Shown piece after piece: positions 9,141-18,384 of a stretch of 51,591 bases of DNA. Position numbers and translations under genes: made by a program. Source of the DNA: Oceanospirillaceae bacterium (lineage in GTDB: Bacteria; Pseudomonadota; Gammaproteobacteria; Pseudomonadales; Balneatricaceae). Position 1 is the stretch's first letter; every line of letters starts with the position of its first letter. Under the pieces are notes generated by a model, which was given only the letters and a program-made list of their open reading frames with translations, made no database searches and had not been told where the DNA came from. The stretch covers positions 1 through 51,591 of the forward strand of contig JABSRB010000038.1 in the NCBI GenBank assembly GCA_013215375.1, written 5' to 3'.

Positions 9141-9629
9141 TAAAATATATATCAATTTTTGGACGGCGTTTTTATACATCAACGGCATCTTAAAATTGTT
9201 CACGCTAAGTGTTTTTACAGTGTTAGAGGTAGGAAAATGAGAAATAGCTTCAGTGTTAAATCTTTCGGCTGAGAATAGTAGAAGTAGTTACTGGTTAGGT
9301 TATGCGCACAACAGGCCGTAAATACTTAGAAGTAGGGGGCGAGGGCATTAACCTAGAAATAGCAGTTAACCACTAAGATGGGCCTTAATCACATAAATAA
9401 ATTGAAAATATCACACCATCAACTGACAGCCAGTGGGTGCAGCGCTATACCCTTTTATGCTTGATGATTCACGTTATAGCTGCGTTATGAATTTCATAAA
9501 GGGAACAGCCATTTATTTCAATTCATACCTCGGCAACTGCTCCTGCGTTGCTCTTATGCCCGACATCCATGTAGGAAATATCAGAAAGTTAAAAATATTG
9601 CCGCAAATAATCACTGAGGGCAATAGAGT
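9141..9629. other. Gene-poor stretch with tiny open frames
   Basis: ATG 9237 has an excellent AGGTAGGA ribosome-binding site but opens only 11 codons (to 9272). A 24-codon frame at about 9302-9376 lies in another frame. A 69-codon frame (9433-9642) lacks a ribosome-binding site and runs into the hairpin at 9630. Together these could be the remains of a decayed gene, or a leader peptide plus noise. No family is recognised. Confidence 0.35.
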
Positions 9630-9653
9630 GGGGCTTATCTAGTTTTAAGCCCC
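9630..9653. terminator. Hairpin terminator, possibly bidirectional
   Basis: GGGGCTT (9630-9636) and AAGCCCC (9647-9653) enclose a 10-base loop. A T-rich tail follows on the plus strand. It lies 18 bases beyond the stop of the leftward AGE gene and may end that transcript too. Confidence 0.65.
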
Positions 9654-9670
9654 GTTGTTTATTGCTTGGT

Positions 9671-10867
9671 CTAATCAAAAACAGTCTCTAAAACAATAGT
9701 GCAGGCACCTAAGGTGTGGTAGTCGCACTTAGCGCCGGCGGCACTTTTGATATTGCTTTGGCTGCTGTTGTCGGCATTTAAAATCCGAAACCAAGCGCCA
9801 TTTTCATGATCGACAAAATGCTCCCAACTGTAGGCCCATAGTTTGTCGTACCACTGCCAGTATTGCTCTTCACCTGTAGCGTGAGCTAACAGGGCGGCGG
9901 CGGCAAAGCTCTCAGCCTGTACCCAAAAATACTTGTCATCATCGCAAATATTGCCCTGCTCATCGTAGCCATAAAATAAGCCACCATTAACATCATCCCA
10001 TGCGGTATTCACTGCGTGATCAAATAATGCTTTAGCGCGCTGCACCATCCAAGCTTCAGGGCGATGTTTATGCAACATTAGCAGTAACTTAGTCCATTCG
10101 GTTTGGTGCCCTGGCTGGAATCCCCAAGGGCGATATAAGTTTTTAGGATCATCCCTATTGTAGTCCCAGTCGATACTAAGATCGGTTTTGAAATGCTCCC
10201 AGACTAAACCATTAGTTTTATCGGCTTGCTCAACGGCAATCTTTTTCGCCAAGTGGTAAGCGCGATCTAAAAACAGCGTATCTTGGGTGGCTTCAAAGGC
10301 TAATAACATCGCCTCGCAGCTGTGCATGTTGGAGTTTTGACCGCGATAATCTGACATGTTTTGCCAGTCGCCGGAGATTTCATCTGCGTACAAACCAATA
10401 TCAGCCTGCCAAAAGTGTTTCTCCATAAGCTCGTAAGTATGATAAACATCGGCGCGGGCACTTTCATCTCCGCCTTTAAGGGCAGTAGCAAAAGCCAGTA
10501 ACACAAAAGCCAGGCCATAACATTGATTGGTTTCATCGGTGACGCCACTTTTATCTAAAGTCCAGCTATAACCTTGGCGCTCATTTTGCCAGTGCACACT
10601 ACGCAGGTACGCTAAACCGTGTTGCCAAATATTCTGGTGCGGTGCCTCTCCAAATAAGGCTTGCGCTTTGACATAGTTAAATATCATCCGACAGCTGCTG
10701 ACTAGCTGTTTTTTATCGGTATCAAAAAGGGAGCCATCGTCTAAATAATTTTGATGAAAGCCGCCATTGTCATCGACTATTTTGTCCGTATAAAAATCCA
10801 GGATCGATTTGACATGCTGTTCTAAAAATTGCTTAGATCTGAAGTTGATGCTGTTGTTTTTGCTCAT
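9671..10867 (-). CDS. AGE-family sugar epimerase/isomerase (N-acylglucosamine 2-epimerase-like)
   Basis: A 398-residue cytoplasmic enzyme with the (alpha/alpha)6-barrel of the AGE superfamily, which includes N-acylglucosamine 2-epimerase, mannose isomerase and cellobiose 2-epimerase. Family landmarks are SCRMIFNYVKA near residue 40, LVWEHFKTD, the RPWGFQPGHQTEW block (catalytic histidine loop) around 250, YFWVQAESFAAAALL, and GAWFRILN near the end. The length is normal for the family. The lack of an obvious ATP-binding feature and the mannose-isomerase-like PGHQTEW block make free mannose/fructose interconversion a reasonable guess, but the substrate is not determined. It is a single gene with no sugar transporter next to it. 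Confidence 0.88.
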   Translation of the reverse strand: MSKNNSINFRSKQFLEQHVKSILDFYTDKIVDDNGGFHQNYLDDGSLFDTDKKQLVSSCRMIFNYVKAQALFGEAPHQNIWQHGLAYLRSVHWQNERQGYSWTLDKSGVTDETNQCYGLAFVLLAFATALKGGDESARADVYHTYELMEKHFWQADIGLYADEISGDWQNMSDYRGQNSNMHSCEAMLLAFEATQDTLFLDRAYHLAKKIAVEQADKTNGLVWEHFKTDLSIDWDYNRDDPKNLYRPWGFQPGHQTEWTKLLLMLHKHRPEAWMVQRAKALFDHAVNTAWDDVNGGLFYGYDEQGNICDDDKYFWVQAESFAAAALLAHATGEEQYWQWYDKLWAYSWEHFVDHENGAWFRILNADNSSQSNIKSAAGAKCDYHTLGACTIVLETVFD

Positions 10868-11129
10868 TTAATCGTCCAGTGATGATAGGTATCTAATGGA
10901 GTAGATAATAAGGGATTAATCACCAGTTTACTATTTTTCAAGGCAATGAGTTTAACGTTAAACCTTAAGGTAGTGAAGGGGCAACGTTTTTGTAAATATC
11001 AGAGCTGGTGAATAATGCTATGTTGCTTTTTACTTGATATCCCGCAGAAAAAACAGCCTACTGACATGAACTGGCAGTAGGTCATTGTTATTATAAAACA
11101 ACAGTTAGCCAATAAAAGGACGTTCAAAA

Positions 11130-11555
11130 ATGACAGTTTCAAATACTAAAAATGCAAAGTGTTTATGCGGCAGTGTGAAAATAGCTGCAAGTGACATAAA
11201 CCCAAAATTTACGGTGTGCCACTGTGATACCTGTCGCGCTTGGGGATCCGGTCCTTTTTTTGCCGTGCAATGTGGCACCCAAGTAAGCTTTGAAGGTGCT
11301 GAGCACATTACAGAATACGATTCGTCGCCCTGGGCGTGTCGGGCCTTTTGCAGTAAATGCGGAACACATTTGTATTACCGGTTAAAGAAAACCCAGAGCT
11401 ACAATATGCCGGTGGGCTTATTTGCTGATATGCAAGATTTGGTCATGGAGATGCAGTACTTTTCAGATAAACGCCCCGACTACTATTGTTTTTCGAATAA
11501 AAGTAAGGAAATGACAGAGGCACAGATATACGCCTATTTTGCCGCCGATGTTTAA
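11130..11555 (+). CDS. GFA-family (CENP-V/glutathione-dependent formaldehyde-activating type) zinc protein
   Basis: A 141-residue small zinc protein. Cysteine pairs typical of the fold are CLCG (about residues 11-14), CHCDTC (about 31-36) and CSKCG (about 74-78), which bind structural and catalytic-type zinc in the Gfa fold. Despite the family name, most bacterial members are not proven to act on formaldehyde, so the reaction is unknown. AAAGGAC lies upstream of the ATG. A weak hairpin follows, and 72 bases on begins the VOC-type gene in the same direction, so the two may share a transcript. Confidence 0.88.
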   Translation: MTVSNTKNAKCLCGSVKIAASDINPKFTVCHCDTCRAWGSGPFFAVQCGTQVSFEGAEHITEYDSSPWACRAFCSKCGTHLYYRLKKTQSYNMPVGLFADMQDLVMEMQYFSDKRPDYYCFSNKSKEMTEAQIYAYFAADV

Positions 11556-11558
11556 CTG

Positions 11559-11576
11559 CATTATTCTAAAATAATG
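11559..11576 (+). terminator. Weak hairpin after GFA gene
   Basis: CATTATT (11559-11565) and AATAATG (11570-11576) with a four-base loop, followed by mixed sequence including a short T run. It is AT-rich and probably a weak terminator. Confidence 0.4.
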
Positions 11577-11627
11577 GCGCTGTTTTGATAAAACCCCTCT
11601 TTAAAGTTTAATGGCAGAGGCATTACG

Positions 11628-12302
11628 ATGAGTATTAATGTTGACCATATCGTCATAGGCGCTAGCACTATAGAGCAGGGGATCCGTTATATAAAAGAGC
11701 AATTGGGTGTCGTGGTGCCATTTGGTGGAGTTCATACTACTATGGGTACTCACAACGCTCTGATGCAATTGTCGCCAACGCTGTTTTTCGAAATAGTGGC
11801 GATTAACCCGCAATCGTATATCTTGCCCGCTTTAAAAATAACTCAACCTAGATGGTTTTCACTGGACGATTCGCTACTGCAACAGCAGCTGGAGAAGCAA
11901 CCGAGGTTACTTACTTGGGTGGTCAATAGCACAGATATAAAAACTTCATTATCAAAAGGCATCTATCAACAAACCAGTTCGGAGCAAGTATCGAGAGGGA
12001 GTTTAAGTTGGGACTTTGCATTACCTTTTGATCGATCGTTATTAGCAGCGGGGCTAATTCCCTACGTCTTGCAGTGGCATGGGGCGCATCCGGCAGCTAA
12101 GATGGCTGATTTAGGCTGCCAGTTAGAAAGCTTTATTTTGTACCATCCGCAGCCTCAATGGTTGGAGCAGCAATTAAAGGTAATTGGTGTCGATCACTTA
12201 GTCAGTATTGAGCCTTTACCATTGACTCAATGTGCCTTTATGGAGGCTGTTTTCAATACACAAAATGGTAAGATAACGCTATCATCAAAGCTTAATAATT
12301 GA
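11628..12302 (+). CDS. VOC-superfamily protein (glyoxalase-like domain)
   Basis: A 224-residue cytoplasmic protein. It opens with VDHIVIGASTIEQGIRYIKEQLGV and then HNALMQLS and FFEIVAINP, the first beta-alpha-beta-beta-beta module of the glyoxalase/bleomycin-resistance fold, in the arrangement of the Glyoxalase_3 subgroup. The histidine of DHIV and the glutamate of FFEI are the likely metal ligands. The second half carries a more diverged module (DFALPF, then LECFIL-like strands). The substrate is unknown. AGAGG precedes the ATG. It may be co-transcribed with the GFA gene upstream, a pairing consistent with small-molecule detoxification, but that is inference. Confidence 0.82.
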   Translation: MSINVDHIVIGASTIEQGIRYIKEQLGVVVPFGGVHTTMGTHNALMQLSPTLFFEIVAINPQSYILPALKITQPRWFSLDDSLLQQQLEKQPRLLTWVVNSTDIKTSLSKGIYQQTSSEQVSRGSLSWDFALPFDRSLLAAGLIPYVLQWHGAHPAAKMADLGCQLESFILYHPQPQWLEQQLKVIGVDHLVSIEPLPLTQCAFMEAVFNTQNGKITLSSKLNN

Positions 12303-12439
12303 GTGACATATTCTCCTCTTGTTGCTTTTTCTGATAATTCTTAGTCTATTGGTCTATAAAGTTATATTCTGATAGTCGCTGGCATATCTTTGTATTATAA
12401 ATAGTATTTCTTATTCAATATTATTTTTAGTGGTACTAA

Positions 12440-14452
12440 ATGAGATTTAAATTCTTATTCAATAGGCAGCAACTTAAAGTTGTTAGCGCCATATTCTTTA
12501 CCATTATTTGCTGTGTTAGCGTGGTGATTTATTCCCTGCAACAGGTCATGCAGACGCTATTAGAAAAAGATGCCAATATAAGCGGTATGCGCTGGGCGGA
12601 ACAAGTTGAAAAACACACCCCGAATATAGCGGCTATCATTGGCGGTACGCTGCAAGTCTCGGAACTATTACCTGCTTTAGACCGCCTGAGTGAAGCGGGG
12701 CAAATATATCGTTACGATTATATTAATGCCGTTGGCAAAACAGTCGCTACGTTAGGCTCTTACCATCCACAGACTTTGACGACACAAGCTGAACATCATG
12801 CACATTCACATGACGAGGAAACCAGTGTAGAGCTTTTGGATCCTCCAGATAAAGTATTACAACAAGACATACATCGGAAAATATTTTCAATTGAGCATAT
12901 GCATACTGTTGGACTGCACACTGGAGATGGGCTCGCAAATCCAAGTGATTATGCGATAGTTGTTCATCCTATCTTGTCAAAAGGGGTCCTTAAGGGAGCC
13001 ATCGTTGTTTATGTTGATCAATCGGAAAAAAGAAATTTATTTACAAAAACGATGTTTAAGTTAGCTTTTATTTTACTGGCAGCTTCCGGAATCGGCTTTA
13101 CTTTAATCAGTTATTTTTATTTGTTGTTGCGCAAAAAAGCAGACAAAGCACTTGTTAAAGCTGATTTTTTTGCCAATTTTGATATAGGTACTGGCTTGCT
13201 CAATAGAGATGCCTTTTTTAAAGCGGTTGATAAAATTATTAGCAGTGAAAGGCAGCAAGGTATTCGTCACGCGATGTATTACATAGACATGGATGAGTTT
13301 CAAAAAGTTAACTATAAATACGGCCAAGAAGTTGGTGACACATTACTGAAAGAAATAGGCAATACTCTGAACAGCTTAGCCAATGCGCAATGCGTTGTCT
13401 CAAGATTAGGTAATGATGCCTTTGCGGTCTTTCAAATCAATTCAAGTACCGATGATAGTGTTAAGCTTTTTATTGATCAACTACAGTCATTGATCGCCAG
13501 AGAGTATACCGTTAAGGGGCATAACATTAGCTTATCAGTGACTCTAGGTGTCGCTTTAACCGCAAGCCAACAGGCACACAGTGAAGATATTTTAAGCTGC
13601 GCTGATATCGCTTTACATTACGCAAAAAAGTCAGCCCGTGGCCAGTATCTGATTTACAAAGAAGGCATGAAAAAAAGCTTAGCGCAAAGAGATGCGCTTG
13701 AACATGAAATTATTATGGCTCACAAAGAGCAGCGCTTTGAAATACATTATCAACCTTTCTATGCCGCCAACAATACAGAGTTAAAAGGTTTCGAGGCGTT
13801 AATTCGGCTGCCGAGTCACAGCGGTGAATATATTTCACCTGCAGAGTTTATCCCGTTGGCTGAAGAGCTATCACTCATTGATGAGATAGGAGCCTGGGTT
13901 TTAAACGAAGCGATGCGCTTTGCCAGTAGTTGGCCTGAGCATCTAACGTTAGCGGTAAACCTTTCGACTCGTCAGTTTGAGGCTAATACCTTAGTGGGCG
14001 TAGTAGATAGAGCATTGCGTGAACATGACTTTATCGCCAGTCGTTTGGAACTGGAGATTACAGAGGGGCTAATCTTACAAGATACTGATAGTAATATCGG
14101 TCAATTACAACAGCTCAAAGACTTAGGTGTTTGCATTTCAATGGATGATTTTGGCACTGGGTATTCTAGTCTTGCCTATCTATGGCGGTTTGCCTTCGAC
14201 AAAATTAAAATAGATCAAAGTTTCTTGCACAATTATGAGCAGCAGAGCAAAAAAACTGCGGATATTGTCCGCACTATTATTATCTTGGCGCACTCTCTGG
14301 ATATGTTGGTTACGGCAGAAGGGGTAGATACTCAGGCCAAGAAAGACATGTTGCAGCTCGAAAACTGTGATTTGTTACAAGGGTTTTATTTGTCCAAACC
14401 ATTACCAGAGTACCGTGTCAGATCTTTGCTGGAAGTGTACGCGGTTAAATAA
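12440..14452 (+). CDS. Membrane GGDEF-EAL protein with degenerate GGDEF (c-di-GMP phosphodiesterase)
   Basis: A 670-residue inner-membrane signalling protein. TM1 is at about residues 13-33, a periplasmic sensor at 34-200, TM2 at about 206-228, a GGDEF-fold domain at about 240-410, and an EAL domain at about 425-665. The GGDEF signature reads LGNDAF (about 322), so cyclase activity is not expected; it may bind GTP as an allosteric domain. The EAL side is intact (FEALIR about 449, EITEG, DDFGTGYSS about 569, KIDQSF, EGVDT, LQGFYLSKP), so it is probably an active phosphodiesterase. The sensor domain contains an unusual histidine/acid cluster, HHAHSHDEE, at about 117-125, which may bind a metal ion. 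Confidence 0.92.
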   Translation: MRFKFLFNRQQLKVVSAIFFTIICCVSVVIYSLQQVMQTLLEKDANISGMRWAEQVEKHTPNIAAIIGGTLQVSELLPALDRLSEAGQIYRYDYINAVGKTVATLGSYHPQTLTTQAEHHAHSHDEETSVELLDPPDKVLQQDIHRKIFSIEHMHTVGLHTGDGLANPSDYAIVVHPILSKGVLKGAIVVYVDQSEKRNLFTKTMFKLAFILLAASGIGFTLISYFYLLLRKKADKALVKADFFANFDIGTGLLNRDAFFKAVDKIISSERQQGIRHAMYYIDMDEFQKVNYKYGQEVGDTLLKEIGNTLNSLANAQCVVSRLGNDAFAVFQINSSTDDSVKLFIDQLQSLIAREYTVKGHNISLSVTLGVALTASQQAHSEDILSCADIALHYAKKSARGQYLIYKEGMKKSLAQRDALEHEIIMAHKEQRFEIHYQPFYAANNTELKGFEALIRLPSHSGEYISPAEFIPLAEELSLIDEIGAWVLNEAMRFASSWPEHLTLAVNLSTRQFEANTLVGVVDRALREHDFIASRLELEITEGLILQDTDSNIGQLQQLKDLGVCISMDDFGTGYSSLAYLWRFAFDKIKIDQSFLHNYEQQSKKTADIVRTIIILAHSLDMLVTAEGVDTQAKKDMLQLENCDLLQGFYLSKPLPEYRVRSLLEVYAVK

Positions 14453-14567
14453 CATACCAAGATGATTACTAAAGCGTTGAGTTAGATCAGCTTATTGAAT
14501 GTTCTAAGATTTGAACAAGTGTGATAGTTTGGTTGCCAAACAACAATAATTAAAACAGGAATCAAGG

Positions 14568-15329
14568 ATGAGAAACATGTTATATAAAAATTATTTAAAG
14601 GTCGTTGTGCTGGCTGTATCGCTGTTTTTAACCGCTTGTATGACGATTGACCCGCAACAAATGCAAGATCATTTAACTATCGTCAATGCCGATGATGATA
14701 AAAAAACACCCGTGGTATTTTTCTTTCAAGCCAGTAATGGTAATAACCGTCATGCCGCAAAATGGACTTTATGGTTTGCAGAGCATGGAGTATCGGCGGT
14801 GTGGATTAACAGTGCTTCTGTGCGCGGTATTCAACGATTATTCGGCAAAAATTACGGTGGAGATCTAGCGCCAGCTTTAAGGGTGGCCGCTAATAATGCT
14901 AATTTGGATCTCACACGTTATGCTTTAATGGGCTTCTCTCGAGGCGGAACTGCCGCGTTAGAATCTGAGTCTTTTCTTGATGAAGATCAGCCTAAACCTG
15001 ATTTGATTTTCTCGCTGTATCCCGCCGATAAAGGTAAGTGCCCTAACAGCTACGATGATGAGACTAAAGTGACGGTTTTTTACGGAGAGCTAGATGATTG
15101 GGGTACTCATCAAGGTAATCGAAATGCTTGTAGAAGAATGGCCGAACGCCATGATAATGCCAGCTTTTATCAACTGGCCAATGCTCATCATGCCTATGAC
15201 GGTAACAAAAATGAACAGTGGAAGTGCTGTGGTAATAGAACTTTTACCAGCGCCTCTAATCCAGCAGCTTTGGCTGAAACCAAGCGTATTATCTTGGCGC
15301 AAATGCAAGAGGCTTGGGGGGTGAAGTAG
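14568..15329 (+). CDS. Lipoprotein of the alpha/beta-hydrolase (dienelactone-hydrolase-like) fold
   Basis: A 253-residue protein. The N-terminus is a lipoprotein signal ending in LTAC (cysteine about 24), so it should be anchored in the envelope. The alpha/beta-hydrolase landmarks are the nucleophile elbow GFSRGG (serine about 125), a likely acid in GELDDWG, and a C-terminal histidine in ANAHHAYDG. The order and spacing fit the dienelactone-hydrolase branch. Several cysteines (KCPN, NACRR, WKCCG) could form disulphides, suiting a periplasmic enzyme. AGGAATCAAGG precedes the ATG. The substrate is unknown; an ester or peptide-like bond is likely. Confidence 0.85.
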   Translation: MRNMLYKNYLKVVVLAVSLFLTACMTIDPQQMQDHLTIVNADDDKKTPVVFFFQASNGNNRHAAKWTLWFAEHGVSAVWINSASVRGIQRLFGKNYGGDLAPALRVAANNANLDLTRYALMGFSRGGTAALESESFLDEDQPKPDLIFSLYPADKGKCPNSYDDETKVTVFYGELDDWGTHQGNRNACRRMAERHDNASFYQLANAHHAYDGNKNEQWKCCGNRTFTSASNPAALAETKRIILAQMQEAWGVK

Positions 15330-15339
15330 CCAGCTTTAG

Positions 15340-15378
15340 GCCTGTCTAGTTACGTCTCTTATACGGTAAGCGACAGGC
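15340..15378. terminator. Hairpin between convergent genes
   Basis: GCCTGTC (15340-15346) and GACAGGC (15372-15378) form a perfect 7-bp stem over a 25-base loop. It sits between the lipoprotein hydrolase and the leftward ricin-like gene, so it could terminate either. Confidence 0.45.
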
Positions 15379-15409
15379 TCAAATTACTCATTATTTAGCT
15401 ATCAAGGGA

Positions 15410-15946
15410 TTATTTAAGCATGCGTGTTTGCCAAGTTTGAAACCTTTTTTTATCGGCACTACAAGGCTCAAGTGTTAGCCCTTTGACTTGCTGCTTAAAG
15501 TTCTCACTGGATAGTCGAGTATCTAATGATGCCGTTAAGCAAAGACTTGGCTCAACTGTAGAGGCAATGTGGCCCTTGCCCGAAAAATCAAACATTTGCT
15601 CTGCGGTGCTATTGCAAGTGGCGAGGGTCACGCTTGAGCCAATAGTTAAATTTGTTAACTCTGCACAGACATCAGCTTTGGGTAGGTACAATAAATTGTG
15701 TTCCAGCTCATTGCGATCAAACATTTGCAATTTACTGGCAGTCCCTTGATAGCTAGAACAAGTATGTAATTGCAGGCCTTTAGTGAGATCAGCATCGTTC
15801 TCATTACCTTCAAGTGATAAACAATAACTATCTAAGTATCCATCTAGTGGGTCGGTTAACGATATTTCAATGGTCTGCGCATTTACCGATCCTGCTATTA
15901 GCAGCATTGATAAGGAGGCTTGAGAGAGGGCATTTTTAATTATCAT
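15410..15946 (-). CDS. Secreted ricin-B-type beta-trefoil protein
   Basis: A 178-residue protein with a signal peptide (cleavage near VNAQ, about residue 24). The mature part has the repeating pattern of ricin B-type lectins: YCLSL...LQLHTCSS, VCAEL...VTLATCNS...QMFDFSGKGHI, and LCLTA...LTLEPCS...FQTWQ. Each block pairs a CL-type strand with a later cysteine and a Q-x-W/F position. One trefoil makes up the whole mature protein, with no attached catalytic domain, so it is probably a free carbohydrate-binding or host-interaction protein. The QxW motifs are partly degraded, and sugar binding is not certain. Confidence 0.75.
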   Translation of the reverse strand: MIIKNALSQASLSMLLIAGSVNAQTIEISLTDPLDGYLDSYCLSLEGNENDADLTKGLQLHTCSSYQGTASKLQMFDRNELEHNLLYLPKADVCAELTNLTIGSSVTLATCNSTAEQMFDFSGKGHIASTVEPSLCLTASLDTRLSSENFKQQVKGLTLEPCSADKKRFQTWQTRMLK

Positions 15947-16255
15947 AGCTTTGGGTCCGGATGAAAGAGGCGTTAATGAATTAGCTGCTGACCATTTTAG
16001 AAATAATTAGCTGAAATTTCTAGAGGTTACAAAGTAAAGAAGGGTAAAATTTATAAAAATAGTGAGCATAAGCTAAATCATCCAAGCTTAGCTTCTATAC
16101 TTGCTAGTGTTTATCCTCAATAGACAGCCTATTGTAGATAGGCACTCGTTTTACCTGTTGATAAAAATAGTAATACATCTCGATTGATTTCTGTTATCAA
16201 GCTTGTAACTATTCATCCGTCAGAAATGATATTTCATAAAATATAAAGGATTATT
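15947..16255. promoter_or_regulatory. Divergent intergenic region with two mutually exclusive hairpins
   Basis: The notable structure is at 16118-16143. CAATAG (16118-16123) can pair with CTATTG (16129-16134), or GCCTAT (16127-16132) can pair with ATAGGC (16138-16143), but not both, as in an attenuator or RNA switch. The remainder is AT-rich and must hold promoters for both flanking genes. AAGGA precedes the ATG at 16256. Confidence 0.35.
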
Positions 16256-18364
16256 ATGAACAAATATATGGCCGCAGTAGCGCTAAGCTGCTGTTTTTTC
16301 TCTAGCTTTAGCATTGCGAAAACAACCAGCCTAGTGCCTGATACCAGCGTTTCTTCCATCACACAAAAGCCTTGGTTACGGGCGAACCTCCCTGATAATA
16401 CGCTGCTCTACGCTAGAATCCCCTCTATTTGGAACACACTTTCGTACAAGGACGATAGTTTTAAATACGCGCTAGGTAATCCAAGCTTTACCCAGTCAAT
16501 GCAGAAGTTACAGATATCGAGCCAAACATTGATCGAAAGTGCGGATAAAAAATTAAAGCCTTGGTTAAATTTATTGATCGCGCAAATTAATGGCCCGATT
16601 GAGCTAGCGGTTTTCCCAGGTACTGGTATGCCTGAGCTATTAGTATCAGCCAGTATTAATTTGAGCTCAGAGAGTGATTTACAACTGCTAATCGATAAGT
16701 TGAAAAAGCAGCGTCTTATTCGCGGCGAAGCGGCACCCTTAAAAGAGGGCAGTGGTCTACTGCAAGCGAATATTGGCAATGTGCCCTATCGCTGGGACAA
16801 AGAAAATAATCGACTAAACCTGTTGGTGCGTATAGGCGGTGGCACCGTTGCCGATCTAGACGCAAAACTGGCGGGTCTAAAGCCTAACGATAACAGCCCA
16901 ATGCTGGCCAATGAGCAGCAGATGGATAGCTCAAAACAAGGCTTATACGTTTGGATGAATAATACTTTAGCCTACCCGATGTATAAAATGATGTTGCCCT
17001 CGCAAAATATGGCTGCGCTGCAAATGTTGTCGGTAGAGGAGATAAAAAGTGTCGCTATTAGCGCTGGCGTCAGAGATCAAAAAGGCAGACTTAAACTGCA
17101 AATAGAAGCCCCGACTACGGGCGTGATACGTTCTATTATTCCGACCAATAGCAACCAATTAGATGTAGTCACTGCTGGGGAGCCAAAGGTAGCGTTGCTG
17201 CTGGCTATCCCCTCAAAAGAGCAGTTTGCGGTGATTGAAAGTGCGTTGAACAATAATCCTAAAAGAAAAAAAGAATACCAAGGCTTTAATGCCAAGCTAA
17301 GCGAAAACTTTGGTTTTGAAATTGAAGATATTTTCGCTGCCATAGGTTCTGAATTTGTCGTAGTCTCTGATGATGTCGGCGAATATGGCTTGATAAAGAT
17401 ACGTGATGAAGTGCAATTTAATACCATTTTAGAGGGGGTTAAACAGCAATCGGGTGTGACTTTTGAAAGTAAAGAAATCGCTGGTATCCAAATTAACTAT
17501 CTTAAATTTCCAGGCTTAACCAGCATGCTGGCACCGGGTAAAAGCGCTAAAAAACCACAGTTGCTAGATCAAGTGTTAAATAATTCCAGTACGCATTTAT
17601 ATTGGCAGCTAGATGGTGAGTTTCTCGTCTTAGCCAGTTTGCCGCAAGTATTGATAGATAGACAGCTGGCGACTGAAAAAGTCAATTTAGGGCAGTGGTA
17701 TAAAGAAACCCAGCGACAAGATATCAGTGGTAGTACTTTGGCGATCTCGGGTTCAATCGAGCATGCCCCTAGAAGGATCTATTATAGTTATATAGAGGCG
17801 ATGCAATTTTTAGCGGATGTGAGTCAAACACAGTTAGATACATTTTCACTGCCCTCTGCTAAACAATTATCACTGGCGCAACAAGGATCATTAGGCTTGC
17901 AGATCGATTCTACCAAAGAGTCGTTATCCCTGGAGCTGAGTTTTGAATCAACCCCCATGGATTTTCTACTGGCAGCACCGATCATGGGGACTTTTGCAAG
18001 TGTCGGTATCTTAAGCGCTGTTGCCATCCCCGCGTATCAAGATTACCAATTTAAAGCGAATTTGGCCTCTGCGCAGTTTGTAACACAAGTGCTTAAAGAT
18101 AAAGTAGCAGCTGCCTATTTGAGTAATAAGCAGTTTCCCAATCAACAATTACGCGATGAGATGCTGTTATCCATTGAACCTGCAGCGCAATACCGGATAG
18201 ATATCATCGCGGATGTAGGGGAGATATTGATGACCTTTAGAAAGCCGCGCGCTAAGTTCATAAAATGGACGCCCGTGGTCAATGAAGAGCGTATTGATTG
18301 GCAATGTACTTCTAATTTAAAAGCTGACCTTAGGCCTAAACAATGTGAACGGGCAAGCTTGTAA
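16256..18364 (+). CDS. Secreted DUF3352-like protein with C-terminal type IV pilin-like module
   Basis: A 702-residue protein. A signal peptide (about 1-21) leads into a roughly 540-residue domain resembling the poorly known DUF3352 proteins (opening with RANLPDNTLLYARIP). Near the C-terminus, LLAAPIMGTFASVGILSAVA (about 569-588) runs into IPAYQDYQFKANLASAQ, which closely matches the N-terminal alpha-helix of PilA-type pilins. The last 20 residues (WQCTSNLK... RPKQC, cysteines about 682 and 696) match the pilin disulphide-bonded D region. There is no prepilin peptidase site (no G-F/M-T-L-I-E motif) before this helix, so it may act as a membrane anchor or a pilin mimic. No pilus assembly genes are nearby. 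Confidence 0.7.
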   Translation: MNKYMAAVALSCCFFSSFSIAKTTSLVPDTSVSSITQKPWLRANLPDNTLLYARIPSIWNTLSYKDDSFKYALGNPSFTQSMQKLQISSQTLIESADKKLKPWLNLLIAQINGPIELAVFPGTGMPELLVSASINLSSESDLQLLIDKLKKQRLIRGEAAPLKEGSGLLQANIGNVPYRWDKENNRLNLLVRIGGGTVADLDAKLAGLKPNDNSPMLANEQQMDSSKQGLYVWMNNTLAYPMYKMMLPSQNMAALQMLSVEEIKSVAISAGVRDQKGRLKLQIEAPTTGVIRSIIPTNSNQLDVVTAGEPKVALLLAIPSKEQFAVIESALNNNPKRKKEYQGFNAKLSENFGFEIEDIFAAIGSEFVVVSDDVGEYGLIKIRDEVQFNTILEGVKQQSGVTFESKEIAGIQINYLKFPGLTSMLAPGKSAKKPQLLDQVLNNSSTHLYWQLDGEFLVLASLPQVLIDRQLATEKVNLGQWYKETQRQDISGSTLAISGSIEHAPRRIYYSYIEAMQFLADVSQTQLDTFSLPSAKQLSLAQQGSLGLQIDSTKESLSLELSFESTPMDFLLAAPIMGTFASVGILSAVAIPAYQDYQFKANLASAQFVTQVLKDKVAAAYLSNKQFPNQQLRDEMLLSIEPAAQYRIDIIADVGEILMTFRKPRAKFIKWTPVVNEERIDWQCTSNLKADLRPKQCERASL

Positions 18365-18384
18365 TAGAGAAAGAGAGGAATAGC

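Noticed and set aside
9433-9642. 69-codon open frame
   Set aside because: Its stop lies inside a terminator hairpin and it has no ribosome-binding site; it is more likely non-coding or a fragment.
12379-12395. Sigma-54 promoter upstream of the GGDEF-EAL gene
   Set aside because: TGGCATATCTTTG resembles the -24 element, but the -12 GC is missing and the spacing is off by one.
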